64,000 nucleotides of DNA from an uncultured Winogradskyella sp. (GCF_937958655.1 NZ_CALGNH010000003.1:1-64000); one strand, 5' to 3'. Shown: positions 54,267 to 63,272, counted from the stretch's first letter. The notes: generated from the sequence alone by a model not told the origin. Translations and numbers: made by a program.

Positions 54267-55544
54267 ATGAAAACTTTACTTCAATTAATTGTATTATTAG
54301 TTTCAACAACACTAGCTGCGCAGCAGACTTATTTGCATTGTGGTAAACTCATAGATACTAAATCTGGTAAAGTACTCACACAAAAAACAATTGTAGTTTC
54401 TGGTAATAAAATTATAGCTGTGAATGACGGTTATACAATACCAACACATATTGAATATAATGTTGTAGATCTAACATCAAAGACAGTAATGCCTGGGCTA
54501 ATAGATATGCATGTGCATATTGAGCATGAGACCAATCCTAAAAAATATCTACAAGCCTACACGCAAAACGCTGCTGATATTGCATTTGGTTCTGTTAAGT
54601 ATGCTGAGATTACCTTATTGAATGGGTTTACTACAGTGAGAGATTTGGGAGGTTCTGGTGTTAATGTGTCTTTACGAAATGCTATTAATACTGGTAAAGT
54701 TGATGGTCCCAGAATTTTTACCGCAGAAAAAGCACTCGCAACTACTGGTGGTCATGCAGACCCAACTAATGGAGCTAAGCGAAGTTTAATGGGAGATCCA
54801 GGGCCAAAAGAAGGTGTAGTAAACGGTGTTGAGGATGCTAAAAAAGCTGTAAGGCAACGTTATAAAAATGGTGCAGATCTCATAAAAATAACAGCTACAG
54901 GAGGTGTATTGAGTGTGGCTAAAAACGGACAGAATCCTCAATTTACTATTGAAGAAATAAAAGCCATTTGTGAAACTGCTAAAGACTACGGGTTTCATGT
55001 AGCTGCGCATGCTCATGGCGACAATGGTATACAACGGGCTATTTTAGGTGGTGTTAAAACCATAGAGCATGGTACATTGATGAGCGCAGAGACTATGGAT
55101 TTAATGAAAAAGTATGATGTGTATTTAGTGCCAACCATAAGTGCAGGTAAGTTTGTTTCAGACAAAGCTAAAATAGAGGGTTACTATCCTGATATTATTG
55201 TACCTAAAGCTTTGGATATTGGTCCAAAAATTCAAGATATGTTTTCTAGAGCTTATAAAGCAGGTGTTGGTATTGCCTTTGGTACTGATGCAGCGGTCTT
55301 TTATCATGGTGACAATGGAAAAGAATTTGGGTATATGGTTGAAGCAGGAATGCCAGCTATGGAGGCCATACAAAGTGCCACAATAACCAATGCTATGCTT
55401 CTAAAAATGCAGAATCAGCTTGGTCAGATTAAAGCGGGTTATTTAGCAGATATTATAGCCGTTGATAGAGATCCTAACTTAGATGTTTCAGTTATGCAAA
55501 ACGTAACTTTTGTAATGAAAGATGGCAAGATTTATAAACAGTAG
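54267..55544 (+). CDS. Secreted metal-dependent amidohydrolase (imidazolonepropionase-like)
   Basis: 425 residues. Signal peptide cleaved near LAAQQ. An amidohydrolase-superfamily TIM barrel with the first metal-binding motif MPGLIDMHVHIEH, the carboxylated-lysine region ADLIKITATGGV, histidines in HVAAHAHGDNG and KTIEHGTL, and the last Asp in IAFGTDAAVFYHG. The closest functional relatives are periplasmic Xaa-Pro/aryldialkylphosphatase-like prolidases, but the substrate cannot be set. It ends 1 bp from the convergent lspA. Confidence 0.88.
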   Translation: MKTLLQLIVLLVSTTLAAQQTYLHCGKLIDTKSGKVLTQKTIVVSGNKIIAVNDGYTIPTHIEYNVVDLTSKTVMPGLIDMHVHIEHETNPKKYLQAYTQNAADIAFGSVKYAEITLLNGFTTVRDLGGSGVNVSLRNAINTGKVDGPRIFTAEKALATTGGHADPTNGAKRSLMGDPGPKEGVVNGVEDAKKAVRQRYKNGADLIKITATGGVLSVAKNGQNPQFTIEEIKAICETAKDYGFHVAAHAHGDNGIQRAILGGVKTIEHGTLMSAETMDLMKKYDVYLVPTISAGKFVSDKAKIEGYYPDIIVPKALDIGPKIQDMFSRAYKAGVGIAFGTDAAVFYHGDNGKEFGYMVEAGMPAMEAIQSATITNAMLLKMQNQLGQIKAGYLADIIAVDRDPNLDVSVMQNVTFVMKDGKIYKQ

Positions 55545-55545
55545 C

Positions 55546-56055
55546 TTATTCTGTTTTTAGTTTTTTTACGTTCTTTTTGCTAGTAAAAATTCCACTAAGT
55601 AATAATAGTATCATCCCAGTGGTAACCGAGAGATCTGCAACGTTAAAGATGCCTGTTTTAAATACTCCTCCTAAATCAATAAAGAAAAAGTCCGTAACCT
55701 GGCCGTAAATTATTCGGTCGAAAACATTTGCTATACCTCCGCCAATAATACAGCAAAAGGCAATAAGACTAAGACGGTCTAGTTCTCGAGTTTTTACAAT
55801 GTAGTAAATAACGTATATGAGAACTATAGTGGGTAAAACGAGTAAAAAAATAAGACGTAGTGTGGGATTCATATCACTTCCCATACCCAAAAAAGCACCT
55901 TTGTTCTCTACCCAAATTAACTGAAAATAATCTTTAATAATATTCATTCTACCTTTAGCTCCTTCAACCATATGAGTTCTAACGATGTTTTTAGAAATCT
56001 GGTCAATAGCGATATTAAAGACAATAAGAAGCGTAATAAATAGGTTTCTTTTCAA
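55546..56055 (-). CDS. lspA: Lipoprotein signal peptidase (signal peptidase II)
   Basis: 169 residues, four membrane helices. Conserved DQISKNIV near the N terminus, WVENKGAFLGMG, the first catalytic Asp in GGIANVFDRI and the second in VTDFFFIDL. It removes signal peptides of prolipoproteins, of which this window encodes at least eight. It lies 11 bp downstream of fabD. Confidence 0.95.
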   Translation of the reverse strand: MKRNLFITLLIVFNIAIDQISKNIVRTHMVEGAKGRMNIIKDYFQLIWVENKGAFLGMGSDMNPTLRLIFLLVLPTIVLIYVIYYIVKTRELDRLSLIAFCCIIGGGIANVFDRIIYGQVTDFFFIDLGGVFKTGIFNVADLSVTTGMILLLLSGIFTSKKNVKKLKTE

Positions 56056-56066
56056 AATTTAAGATT

Positions 56067-56960
56067 TTAGGCATTAGTATCAAACGTTGCCGAAGCAGTT
56101 TCAGTCTCTCTGTGGATTTTCTTAACCAAACCTTGTAAAACCTTACCAGGTCCAACTTCTGTAAAATGCGTTGCTCCATCTGCAATCATTTGCTGTACGG
56201 ATTGTGTCCACCTTACTGGCGCTGTTAATTGCAAAATTAAATTGGCTTTTATTTCGTTTTCATCTGTAATGGCAGAGGCTGTTACATTTTGATAAATAGG
56301 ACAATTGGGTTTGCTAAACGTTGTGTTTTCTATTGCAGCAGCTAATTCTTCGCGAGCAGGTTCCATTAATGGTGAATGAAAAGCTCCACCTACAGGCAGT
56401 ACTAAGGCGCGTCTTGCACCTTCTGTTTTAAGGGTTTCGCATGCTTTATTAATAGCATCAATTTCTCCAGAGATTACTAACTGGCCAGGACAGTTATAAT
56501 TAGCCGCAACAACAACACCATCTGTTGTACTACATACCTTTTCTACTACAGCGTCATCTAATCCTAAAACGGCAGCCATTGTACTTGGTTGCAATTCGCA
56601 AGCTTTTTGCATGGCCTGTGCACGTTGCGATACTAATTTTAAACCATCTTCAAATGTCAAAGCACCAGCAGCAACTAAGGCCGAGAATTCACCGAGAGAA
56701 TGACCAGCAACCATGTTCGGCTTAAATTGGTCACCTAGTGTTTTGGCTAGGATAACCGAATGTAAAAAGATTGCAGGTTGTGTTACCTTGGTTTCTTTAA
56801 GGTCTTCAGCAGAACCTTCAAACATAATGTCAGTTATAGAAAAGCCTAATATGTTATTAGCCTTTTCAAAAAGCTCTTGCGCTAAAGTTGAATTTTCGTA
56901 AAGGTCTAAACCCATACCAGAAAATTGAGCGCCTTGCCCTGGAAATATATATGCATTCAT
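56067..56960 (-). CDS. fabD: Malonyl-CoA:ACP transacylase FabD
   Basis: 297 residues. FPGQGAQFSGMG at the N terminus, nucleophile Ser 88 in GHSLGEF, the conserved VVISGE-like segment (GQLVISGE), GGAFHSPLM with the catalytic His, and ITLTAPVRW-type LQLTAPVRWTQSV. It loads malonyl groups onto ACP for fatty-acid synthesis. A TATTTTTG box (56982-56989 on the minus strand) just upstream may supply a promoter. Confidence 0.96.
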   Translation of the reverse strand: MNAYIFPGQGAQFSGMGLDLYENSTLAQELFEKANNILGFSITDIMFEGSAEDLKETKVTQPAIFLHSVILAKTLGDQFKPNMVAGHSLGEFSALVAAGALTFEDGLKLVSQRAQAMQKACELQPSTMAAVLGLDDAVVEKVCSTTDGVVVAANYNCPGQLVISGEIDAINKACETLKTEGARRALVLPVGGAFHSPLMEPAREELAAAIENTTFSKPNCPIYQNVTASAITDENEIKANLILQLTAPVRWTQSVQQMIADGATHFTEVGPGKVLQGLVKKIHRETETASATFDTNA

Positions 56961-56996
56961 AGAACTATCAATTTAGTGCTGCAAAAATAGGAATAT

Positions 56997-57551
56997 TTAT
57001 CGTTTTATGTAGGTAATAAAAGAAAACGGATAAGCATGCTTTTCATCAGCATCATGTGAGGTTCTCTCGATTTCTTTCCAAGTAGTGTTATCAATTTCTG
57101 GGAAGAAGGTATCTGCGTTTTTAAACGTGGAGTGTACGCGTGTAATTTCTAATTTATCTGCCAAACGCATGGATTGTTTGTAGATTTGTCCACCACCAAT
57201 AATAAAAGGCTGATTGTCTTTGCGGGCAGCATCAATAGCATCTTCAAGATTATTTACAATAATAACTCCATCTGGTGCTTTATAGTCTTGTTGCCTTGTA
57301 ATAACAATATGTGTTCTGTTTGGTAGTGGCTTAGGGAAGCTTTCAAATGTTTTACGTCCCATAATGATATAATGACCACTAGTTAGTTTTTTAAATCGTT
57401 TTAAGTCATTACTAAGGTGCCAAATTAAATCATTGTCTTTGCCTATAGCATTGTCTTCGCCAGCGGCTACAATTATGGTGAGTTCCCTAGACTTTTTTTT
57501 TTCTTCTATATGTGTTTGGTTATAAGCTGGTGATTGTGCTATTTTTTGTTC
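56997..57551 (-). CDS. folA: Dihydrofolate reductase, no canonical start codon
   Basis: The DHFR core is complete (about 160 residues, 56997-57479): TIIVAAGEDNAIGKDNDLIWHL, LKRFKKLTSGHYIIMGRKTFESFPKPLPNRTHIVITR, FIIGGGQIY and a C-terminal FSFITYIKR. The first ATG in frame (57362) lies inside the protein and would delete the substrate site. The frame is open upstream to a TAA at 57552-57554, and in those 63 codons there is no ATG, GTG, TTG or CTG. Above that TAA, in the same frame, is the 2TM protein. The simplest reading is a 2TM-DHFR fusion interrupted by a nonsense codon. Otherwise DHFR must start at a rare ATT/ATA (57471-57476) or be made by read-through. DHFR should be needed here because thyA (58574) is the folate-oxidising type. 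Confidence 0.8.
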   Translation of the reverse strand, partial: EQKIAQSPAYNQTHIEEKKKSRELTIIVAAGEDNAIGKDNDLIWHLSNDLKRFKKLTSGHYIIMGRKTFESFPKPLPNRTHIVITRQQDYKAPDGVIIVNNLEDAIDAARKDNQPFIIGGGQIYKQSMRLADKLEITRVHSTFKNADTFFPEIDNTTWKEIERTSHDADEKHAYPFSFITYIKR

Positions 57552-57917
57552 TTATTTTAACAACCCTTCTTTAAGCTTATCTATCCGTTGCTGTTGCTGA
57601 TTAACTAATTTTTCGAGTTGTTGTTTTTCCCATGCTTTACCCATAAACTTATTTGTAATAAATACGCTTATAAAGTGGTATGCAAATAGAAACAACCAAG
57701 CTAGTATAGCATAAACAAACCAATTGATGCCAGCTATGGTAAAATCTTTACCAATACCTAAAACTGTATTAGCTAAAATTAAAAAAACCGCACCAATTAA
57801 AAAGATGACAAAATGAATATATAATCGTTTTTTCTGACGAATTCTTTTTTGCGCATTTTCGATGAGTTCTAACTGCGATTGGTCTATGGTAGACACTTGT
57901 TTTTTTTTGCCGAACAT
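57552..57917 (-). CDS. 2TM domain protein, probably N-terminal part of a 2TM-DHFR fusion
   Basis: 121 residues: a basic N terminus, then ENAQKRIRQKKRLYIHFVIFLIG, two hydrophobic helices (FVIFLIGAVFLILANTVLG and WFVYAILAWLFLFAYHF) and the KFMGKAWEKQQLEKLV segment characteristic of the 2TM domain (PF13239). A Lys/Gln-rich tail runs to the stop. The stop is directly followed, in frame and without a start codon, by a linker and dihydrofolate reductase. I recall 2TM-DHFR fusions from other flavobacteria, which would explain this, but could not check. Divergent from the CBM48-like gene across 284 bp. Confidence 0.8.
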   Translation of the reverse strand: MFGKKKQVSTIDQSQLELIENAQKRIRQKKRLYIHFVIFLIGAVFLILANTVLGIGKDFTIAGINWFVYAILAWLFLFAYHFISVFITNKFMGKAWEKQQLEKLVNQQQQRIDKLKEGLLK

Positions 57918-58201
57918 ACGTTTTATTTTACCAGATAAAGATACTTTATTTTCCCTAAAACGGTATCGATTTTTTTTTAGGAGACTATTTTACTAATTTC
58001 ACAACAGATTCTACTGAAAATCAGTAATAAAGCTTTAAAATACAATTGTTAAAACCATAATTTTAACCTCTTAAAAGTATTAAGTTTACTAAAAAGTAAA
58101 GTTGATATTATGAAATTGATAATTCTTTCATTTTAAGTGGGTTTAATTATAAAATCTGCTTTTTTCTTTTATATTTTTGAACATTATTTAAAACTATAAT
58201 T

Positions 58202-58498
58202 ATGGCAATTAAAAAGCAGTATTTAAAAAGTAAGCCCCTTTGTAAGGTAACATTTTCTATTCCTGCAGAGGAGGCAAAAAGTGTAGCAGTTGTTGGAAGC
58301 TTTAACGAGTGGAATACTGAAGCTACAGAATTAAAGAAACTAAAGAACGGTACTTTTAAAGGTACTGTGGATTTAGAAAAAGACAACTCTTATGAGTTTA
58401 GATATGTTGTAGATGGAAATTACATCAATGACGAGCAAGCAGATGCTTATGCATGGAATGATTTTGCAGCAGCTGAAAATGGAGTATTAAATTTATAG
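58202..58498 (+). CDS. Isoamylase early-set (CBM48/AMPK-beta-like) domain protein
   Basis: 98 residues forming one Ig-like domain. VTFSIPAEEAKSVAVVGSFNEWN and FEFRYVVDGNYINDEQAD-type segments are typical of glycogen-binding early-set domains. No signal peptide, so cytoplasmic. It may bind glycogen or starch, or only retain the fold. A TATTTTTG box at 58172-58179 is a possible -7 promoter element. Confidence 0.85.
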   Translation: MAIKKQYLKSKPLCKVTFSIPAEEAKSVAVVGSFNEWNTEATELKKLKNGTFKGTVDLEKDNSYEFRYVVDGNYINDEQADAYAWNDFAAAENGVLNL

Positions 58499-58523
58499 AA
58501 TATTCTAGCTAATAATCTAAAAA

Positions 58524-58553
58524 AAAGCGTTTCAATCTTGAGACGCTTTTTTT
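58524..58553 (+). terminator. Terminator after the CBM48-like gene
   Basis: AAAGCGTTTCAA (58524-58535) with TTGAGACGCTTT (58538-58549), one G:T pair, then a T run of seven in total. The A run on the other side suits the convergent thyA transcript too. Confidence 0.88.
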
Positions 58554-58573
58554 GTGCTCTGAAAGACTCTTTT

Positions 58574-59398
58574 TTATACAGCCACAACACCTTTAATATG
58601 AGGATGTGGATTATAATCTACAAGTGTAAAATCTTCAAATTTAAAATTAAAGATATCTTTTACTTCAGGATTTAAGATCATTTTAGGTAATGGTCTAGGA
58701 TCTCTAGATAATTGTAACTCTAGCTGCTCCATATGGTTGTTATAGATATGTGCATCACCAAACGTGTGGATAAAGTCTCCAGGCTGGTAACCACAAACTT
58801 GTGCCATCATTAAGGTAAATAAAGCATAAGAAGCAATATTAAAAGGTACTCCTAAAAAGATATCTGCACTGCGCTGGTATAGTTGACAAGACAATTTACC
58901 GTCGGCTACATAAAACTGAAAAAAAGCATGGCAAGGTGGTAGAGCGGCTTTACCATTAGCTACATTTTCTGAAAATGATTTTGAGGTGTCTGGCAATACG
59001 GAAGGATTCCAAGCAGAAACTAACATTCTCCTACTGTTAGGATTCTGTTTAAGAGTTTGGATGACTTCCTTTATTTGGTCTATCTCTTCGCTAGCCCAAT
59101 TCCGCCATTGGTGGCCGTAAACAGGTCCTAGATCTCCTTTGTCATCTGCCCATTCATTCCAAATACGAACACCATTTTCTGTAAGGTAGTTGATATTAGT
59201 ATCTCCTTTTAAAAACCACAGTAATTCATAAATAATTGATTTTAAATGCAATTTTTTAGTGGTCACCATCGGAAATCCTTCGCTTAAATCAAATCGCATT
59301 TGATAGCCAAAGACACTCTTTGTGCCTGTACCTGTTCTGTCTCCTTTTTCATTTCCGTTTTCTAAAACGTGCTTTACTAAGTCGTGGTATTGTTTCAT
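58574..59398 (-). CDS. thyA: Thymidylate synthase ThyA
   Basis: 274 residues. [14 protein letters not shown] near residue 18, catalytic Cys 156 in [37 protein letters not shown] and GDAHIYNNH. It methylates dUMP using methylene-tetrahydrofolate and releases dihydrofolate, so it depends on DHFR; the folA-like gene is just over 1 kb away. The insert between Pro 136 and Ala 151 ([14 protein letters not shown]) is a normal Bacteroidota feature. Confidence 0.97.
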   Translation of the reverse strand: MKQYHDLVKHVLENGNEKGDRTGTGTKSVFGYQMRFDLSEGFPMVTTKKLHLKSIIYELLWFLKGDTNINYLTENGVRIWNEWADDKGDLGPVYGHQWRNWASEEIDQIKEVIQTLKQNPNSRRMLVSAWNPSVLPDTSKSFSENVANGKAALPPCHAFFQFYVADGKLSCQLYQRSADIFLGVPFNIASYALFTLMMAQVCGYQPGDFIHTFGDAHIYNNHMEQLELQLSRDPRPLPKMILNPEVKDIFNFKFEDFTLVDYNPHPHIKGVVAV

Positions 59399-59412
59399 AG
59401 CCCATCTTCCGT

Positions 59413-59450
59413 CTTCCTACTTCGACTGCGCTCAGCACAGGCTTAGGAAG
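59413..59450. repeat. Dispersed repeat with CTTCGACTGCGCTCAGC core
   Basis: CTTCGACTGCGCTCAGC is a frequent intergenic element in flavobacterial genomes as I know them. Here it is bracketed by CTTCCTA and TAGGAAG, which can pair. It sits just upstream of thyA. Confidence 0.55.
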
Positions 59451-59585
59451 AAACTTTTACGAATAATTATAATTGTGTAAGACGAATTTAATTAAAATGA
59501 CTATTAAAGGCGTTAAATTTCTGTGCGCAGATATAAAAAGTTATTAACGGTAACAAGGTTTCCGCTTTGAGAATTAATGGGGCTT

Positions 59586-61313
59586 TTACCCAATAATCAT
59601 CCCAGCAATTGTAGCAGAAATTAATGAGGCAATAGTACCACCAATTAAGGCTTTAATACCAAATTTTGAGAGTTGCGTACGTTGGCCTGGTGCTAAAGAA
59701 CCAATACCTCCGATTTGTATACCTATGGAGGCAAAGTTGGCAAAACCACATAACATATAGGTTGCCATAATAATAGACTTTTCATAATTGAGGTGCGTAG
59801 CATTAGCTACATTTTTTAAATCTGCAAGTTGAATATAGCCGACAAATTCACTTGCAGCAAGTTTAATACCTAAAAGCTGTCCCATCATCATCATATCTTC
59901 TTTAGCAACACCTATCAACCACATCAAGGGTGCAAAGACAGTTCCTAAAATAGCTTCTAGTGAAAACGATTGGTATGGTGTGTTTGCAGCCATCCAACTA
60001 TTAAGTGAAGTTATTTCACCTGCCCAACCAAGAATACCATTTATCATGGCTATAAATGCAACAAACACTAACAACATGGCGCCTACATTAACAGCTAATT
60101 TTAAACCTTCAGTTGTTCCATTAGCAATGGCATCTAATAAGTTTGATCCAATTTTTTCTTGAGATACCTTAACATCGGTATTAATGCTTTCGGTTTGAGG
60201 AAATAATATTTTCGAAATAACTATTGCGCCAGGAGCTGCCATAACTGAAGCTGCTAAAAGATGTTTTGCATAAACTAATCGTAATGCAGGATCATCACCG
60301 CCCAAAAACCCAATATACGCTGCAAGCACAGCACCTGCAACGGTAGCCATACCACCAATCATCACTAACAGGATTTCGGATTTATTCATTTTTTCTAGAT
60401 AAGCCTTTATTAATAAAGGTGCTTCGGTTTGTCCTAGGAAAATGTTACCAGCAACACTTAAACTCTCTGCTCCAGATATTTTTAAAAGTTTAGTTAATAA
60501 CCAACCAAAAGCCTTTACTATTTTTTGAATAATACCTAAATAGAATAACACAGAGGTTAATGCTGAAAAGAATAAAATAGTTGGCAATACTTGGAAGGCA
60601 AATATGAATCCAAAGGTATCCATGTCCATTACCAAGCCATCAAATAAAAACTCACTTCCTGCTTTAGTAAAGTTTAATAAATCTATGAAACGCTGACCTA
60701 CCCATTCGAAGATAGTTTTTACGAATCCAACTTTAAGAACACCTATAGCTATTATTAATTGAAAGGCCAATCCAATACCAACCGTTTTCCAATTGATGGC
60801 TTTGCGGTTACTACTAAATAAAAAGGCGATAAAAATTAGAGTCACCATACCTAGAACACCTCTCCATAAGCTATTAAAACTAAAGCCTTGACTAGGTATG
60901 ATTCCCGTTAGGTTCGAATTGTCATAATTATTGCTTAATATTTCATTTTTAGCTTGTTTAAATTTTCCTTTATATGACCGCAGGTCTCTCTTAGAAGAAA
61001 TAAACAAAGTAGAATCAGTTAATGATATTCTATAGGTTTCAACAGTGTCTTTGGGAACTTCATAATATAGCAATAACAAATTATTTTGATATATATAGTC
61101 ACCATAAGATATTATAGAATTTTTGGATTTTTTAAATTCAAACAGCCCATTTTCAAAGTTCAAATATTTTAGATTTTCAATATCAAGTAAGCGTTCACCA
61201 AAACCAACTAACGTTTCATTTGGAACATATTCCCATGTTTTTTCTAGCTCTTGTGCTGTAATTGACGAAAGTCCAATAAAAATAGCAATAAGGGCCCTGA
61301 AAAATGAATTCAT
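59586..61313 (-). CDS. Concentrative nucleoside transporter (NupC/CNT) with an N-terminal exported domain
   Basis: 575 residues. Residues 1-20 are a signal peptide, and 21-145 form a beta-rich soluble domain (GERLLDIENLKYLNF ... SLTDSTLFISSKRDL) that would sit in the periplasm. The CNT transporter follows, with GQTEAPLLIKAYLEKMNKSE, GGMATVAGAVLAAYIGFLG and FANFASIGIQIGGIGSLAP motifs. It imports nucleosides with Na+ or H+. Ordinary NupC proteins are about 400 residues, so the extra domain accounts for the length. Neighbouring thyA fits nucleotide metabolism. Confidence 0.93.
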   Translation of the reverse strand: MNSFFRALIAIFIGLSSITAQELEKTWEYVPNETLVGFGERLLDIENLKYLNFENGLFEFKKSKNSIISYGDYIYQNNLLLLYYEVPKDTVETYRISLTDSTLFISSKRDLRSYKGKFKQAKNEILSNNYDNSNLTGIIPSQGFSFNSLWRGVLGMVTLIFIAFLFSSNRKAINWKTVGIGLAFQLIIAIGVLKVGFVKTIFEWVGQRFIDLLNFTKAGSEFLFDGLVMDMDTFGFIFAFQVLPTILFFSALTSVLFYLGIIQKIVKAFGWLLTKLLKISGAESLSVAGNIFLGQTEAPLLIKAYLEKMNKSEILLVMIGGMATVAGAVLAAYIGFLGGDDPALRLVYAKHLLAASVMAAPGAIVISKILFPQTESINTDVKVSQEKIGSNLLDAIANGTTEGLKLAVNVGAMLLVFVAFIAMINGILGWAGEITSLNSWMAANTPYQSFSLEAILGTVFAPLMWLIGVAKEDMMMMGQLLGIKLAASEFVGYIQLADLKNVANATHLNYEKSIIMATYMLCGFANFASIGIQIGGIGSLAPGQRTQLSKFGIKALIGGTIASLISATIAGMIIG

Positions 61314-61328
61314 GAAAAACTAGATTAG

Positions 61329-61943
61329 TTAACGTTTAGAAATTTCATCTCTAATTTTTGCAGCCTTTTCATAGTCCTCATTATTAACAGCGTCTTCTAG
61401 GAGTGTGTGAAGTTCTTCTAAAGATTTATCTATAAACCCATCTTGTTCTACTGCACCAGTTTCAATTTCTTCTGCAATAAGATCATCTACTAAGATACTA
61501 TCTTGTTCCTCATCCTCTTTATTAGGATTTACCTTAAGATAAATACCTGCTTTATCTAATATGTTTTTGTAGGTAAAAATAGGAGCTTGGAAACGCAATG
61601 CCAATGCAATGGCGTCACTGGTTCTTGCATCTATAATTTCTTCAATTCTATCGCGTTCACAAATAAGACTAGAGTAAAAGACACCGTCCACTAATTTATG
61701 TATGATGACTTGCTTTACAATAATATCGAAGCGATCTGCAAAATTCTTAAATAAATCATGAGTTAATGGACGTGGTGGACGAATTTCTTTTTCTAATGCA
61801 ATGGCAATAGACTGTGCCTCAAAGGCTCCAATTACAATTGGTAATTTTCTGTCGCCATCTACCTCATTAAGGATTAAGGCATAGGCTCCATTTTGGGTTT
61901 GACTGTAAGAAATTCCTTTAATATTTAATCGAACTAAGCTCAT
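61329..61943 (-). CDS. Bifunctional nuclease (DUF151) protein with UvrB/UvrC motif
   Basis: 204 residues. The BFN/DUF151 domain covers residues 1-135 (LPIVIGAFEAQSIAIALEKEIRPPRPLTHDL; DARTSDAIALALRFQAPIF). An acidic linker leads to a C-terminal UvrB/UvrC-type helical hairpin (LEELHTLLEDAVNNEDYEKAAKIRDEI). Plant relatives have nuclease activity; the bacterial role is unclear. It is 15 bp upstream of the transporter gene and probably in an operon with it. Confidence 0.9.
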   Translation of the reverse strand: MSLVRLNIKGISYSQTQNGAYALILNEVDGDRKLPIVIGAFEAQSIAIALEKEIRPPRPLTHDLFKNFADRFDIIVKQVIIHKLVDGVFYSSLICERDRIEEIIDARTSDAIALALRFQAPIFTYKNILDKAGIYLKVNPNKEDEEQDSILVDDLIAEEIETGAVEQDGFIDKSLEELHTLLEDAVNNEDYEKAAKIRDEISKR

Positions 61944-62045
61944 ATTATTATAAAACTACTCTATGAAAGAGGTTTTAGATTCTCCTTTTTTATCAAAAGG
62001 TTGACATTCTGTTTTTAGAATGTTGGGTTGGTTAAAAGACAAAGA

Positions 62046-62150
62046 ACTGTTTAAATTTGGACTTTACCAACTGCATTGCGTATAATTGGATTATTTTCTC
62101 AATACTTTCGACAAAACGTTGTTGTAAGAGATTGTATAAATTTAAACAGT
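62046..62150. repeat. Separated 13-bp inverted repeat upstream of the BFN gene
   Basis: ACTGTTTAAATTT (62046-62058) and its exact reverse complement AAATTTAAACAGT (62138-62150) bracket 79 bp in the 235-bp gap between etfA and the BFN gene. The bracketed segment has no gene. Confidence 0.5.
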
Positions 62151-62178
62151 CCTTTAATCTTATTACAAGGTAATAAAT

Positions 62179-63141
62179 TTATGCATTTTGAGCTTTAAAT
62201 GCTTTTAATTTTTCAATAAGTGTAGGTACAACTTCAAAGGCATCACCAACAACACCATAATCAGCAGCCTTAAAGAACGGAGCTTCTGGATCTGTGTTGA
62301 TGACCACTTTTACTTTGGAAGCATTTATACCTGCTAAATGCTGAATTGCACCAGATATACCTATAGCAATATACAAGTTAGAAGCTACTGGCTTACCTGT
62401 TTGGCCAACGTGTTCACTATGAGGTCTCCAGCCTAAATCAGATACTGGTTTAGAACATGCCGTGGCTGCACCAAGTACATCGGCTAACTCTTCAATCATG
62501 CCCCAATTTTCAGGCCCTTTTAAGCCTCTACCGCCAGAAACAACAACTTCGGCATCGGCAATGGATACTTTATCCGTTGCTTTATCTACTGAAGATACAT
62601 TAACTCCTGAATCTGGAATAGTAGGTGCAAAGTCTTCAACCGTAGCACTACCGCCAGACTCAACCAATCCAAAAGAATTGTTAGAAAGACCAACAATCTT
62701 CACGTCTGTATTAATTTCAGTATTTGCAAACGCCTTGTTAGTAAAAGTTGTACGTTTTACAGTAAAAGGTGCTATGCTCGAAGGCGCTTCAACTACATTA
62801 GAAACATAACCTGCTTCTAAACCAACTGCCAATAGAGGAGCTAAATATTTACTGTCTGCACTAGAGCTTAAGATAACCACATTAGAACCGTCTTGTTTCG
62901 ACGCTTGTTCTATAACTGCAGCATATTTTTTGGCATTAAATGTGTTTAGATCGGCATTGTTTACGGCTAAAACTTTAGAGGCACCATAAGCACCTAAAAG
63001 TGCGCTATCTTTTGCGTTTATGGCAACAGCTGTTACTGTTGTACCCAATTGATCTGCTACAGCCTTGGCGTAAGACACCACTTCCAAAGCTGCTTTTTTA
63101 AATTTTTCGTTTTCTGATTCTGTATATACTAATATGGACAT
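62179..63141 (-). CDS. etfA: Electron transfer flavoprotein subunit alpha
   Basis: About 320 residues. The N-terminal alpha/beta domain begins MSILVYTESENEKFKK; the C-terminal FAD domain has VVSGGRGLKGPENW, GAATACSKPVSDLGWRPHSEHVGQTGKPV and SGAIQHLAGINASKVKVVINTDPEAPFFKAADYGVVGD. It forms the ETF dimer with the EtfB encoded just upstream, passing electrons from acyl-CoA dehydrogenases to the quinone pool. An ATG at 63153 is possible, but 63141 gives the standard N terminus. Confidence 0.96.
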   Translation of the reverse strand: MSILVYTESENEKFKKAALEVVSYAKAVADQLGTTVTAVAINAKDSALLGAYGASKVLAVNNADLNTFNAKKYAAVIEQASKQDGSNVVILSSSADSKYLAPLLAVGLEAGYVSNVVEAPSSIAPFTVKRTTFTNKAFANTEINTDVKIVGLSNNSFGLVESGGSATVEDFAPTIPDSGVNVSSVDKATDKVSIADAEVVVSGGRGLKGPENWGMIEELADVLGAATACSKPVSDLGWRPHSEHVGQTGKPVASNLYIAIGISGAIQHLAGINASKVKVVINTDPEAPFFKAADYGVVGDAFEVVPTLIEKLKAFKAQNA

Positions 63142-63157
63142 AATGAGCCCCATCTAA

Positions 63158-63260
63158 CTTCCCCAGAGGGGAAGAACTTTACCTACGAGGGGTTAATAGG
63201 TTTTTTTGTTCAACATTATAATTTTTAGGTCGCTTCCATGAGTATCCTTCCTCTGGAAGG
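63158..63260. repeat. Small hairpin repeats between etfB and etfA
   Basis: CTTCCCCAGAGGGGAAG (63158-63174) is a perfect 7-bp hairpin, and CCTTCCTCTGGAAGG (63246-63260) a 6-bp one. Both resemble flavobacterial intergenic repeats. The two genes normally form an operon, so the repeats lie in the mRNA spacer. Confidence 0.6.
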
Positions 63261-63272
63261 CTTCGAGAAGGC

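Noticed and set aside
56997-57362. A short 121-residue DHFR starting at the ATG at 57362
   Set aside because: That Met is inside the conserved IIMGRKTFES strand; the preceding sequence in the same frame is clearly the DHFR N terminus.
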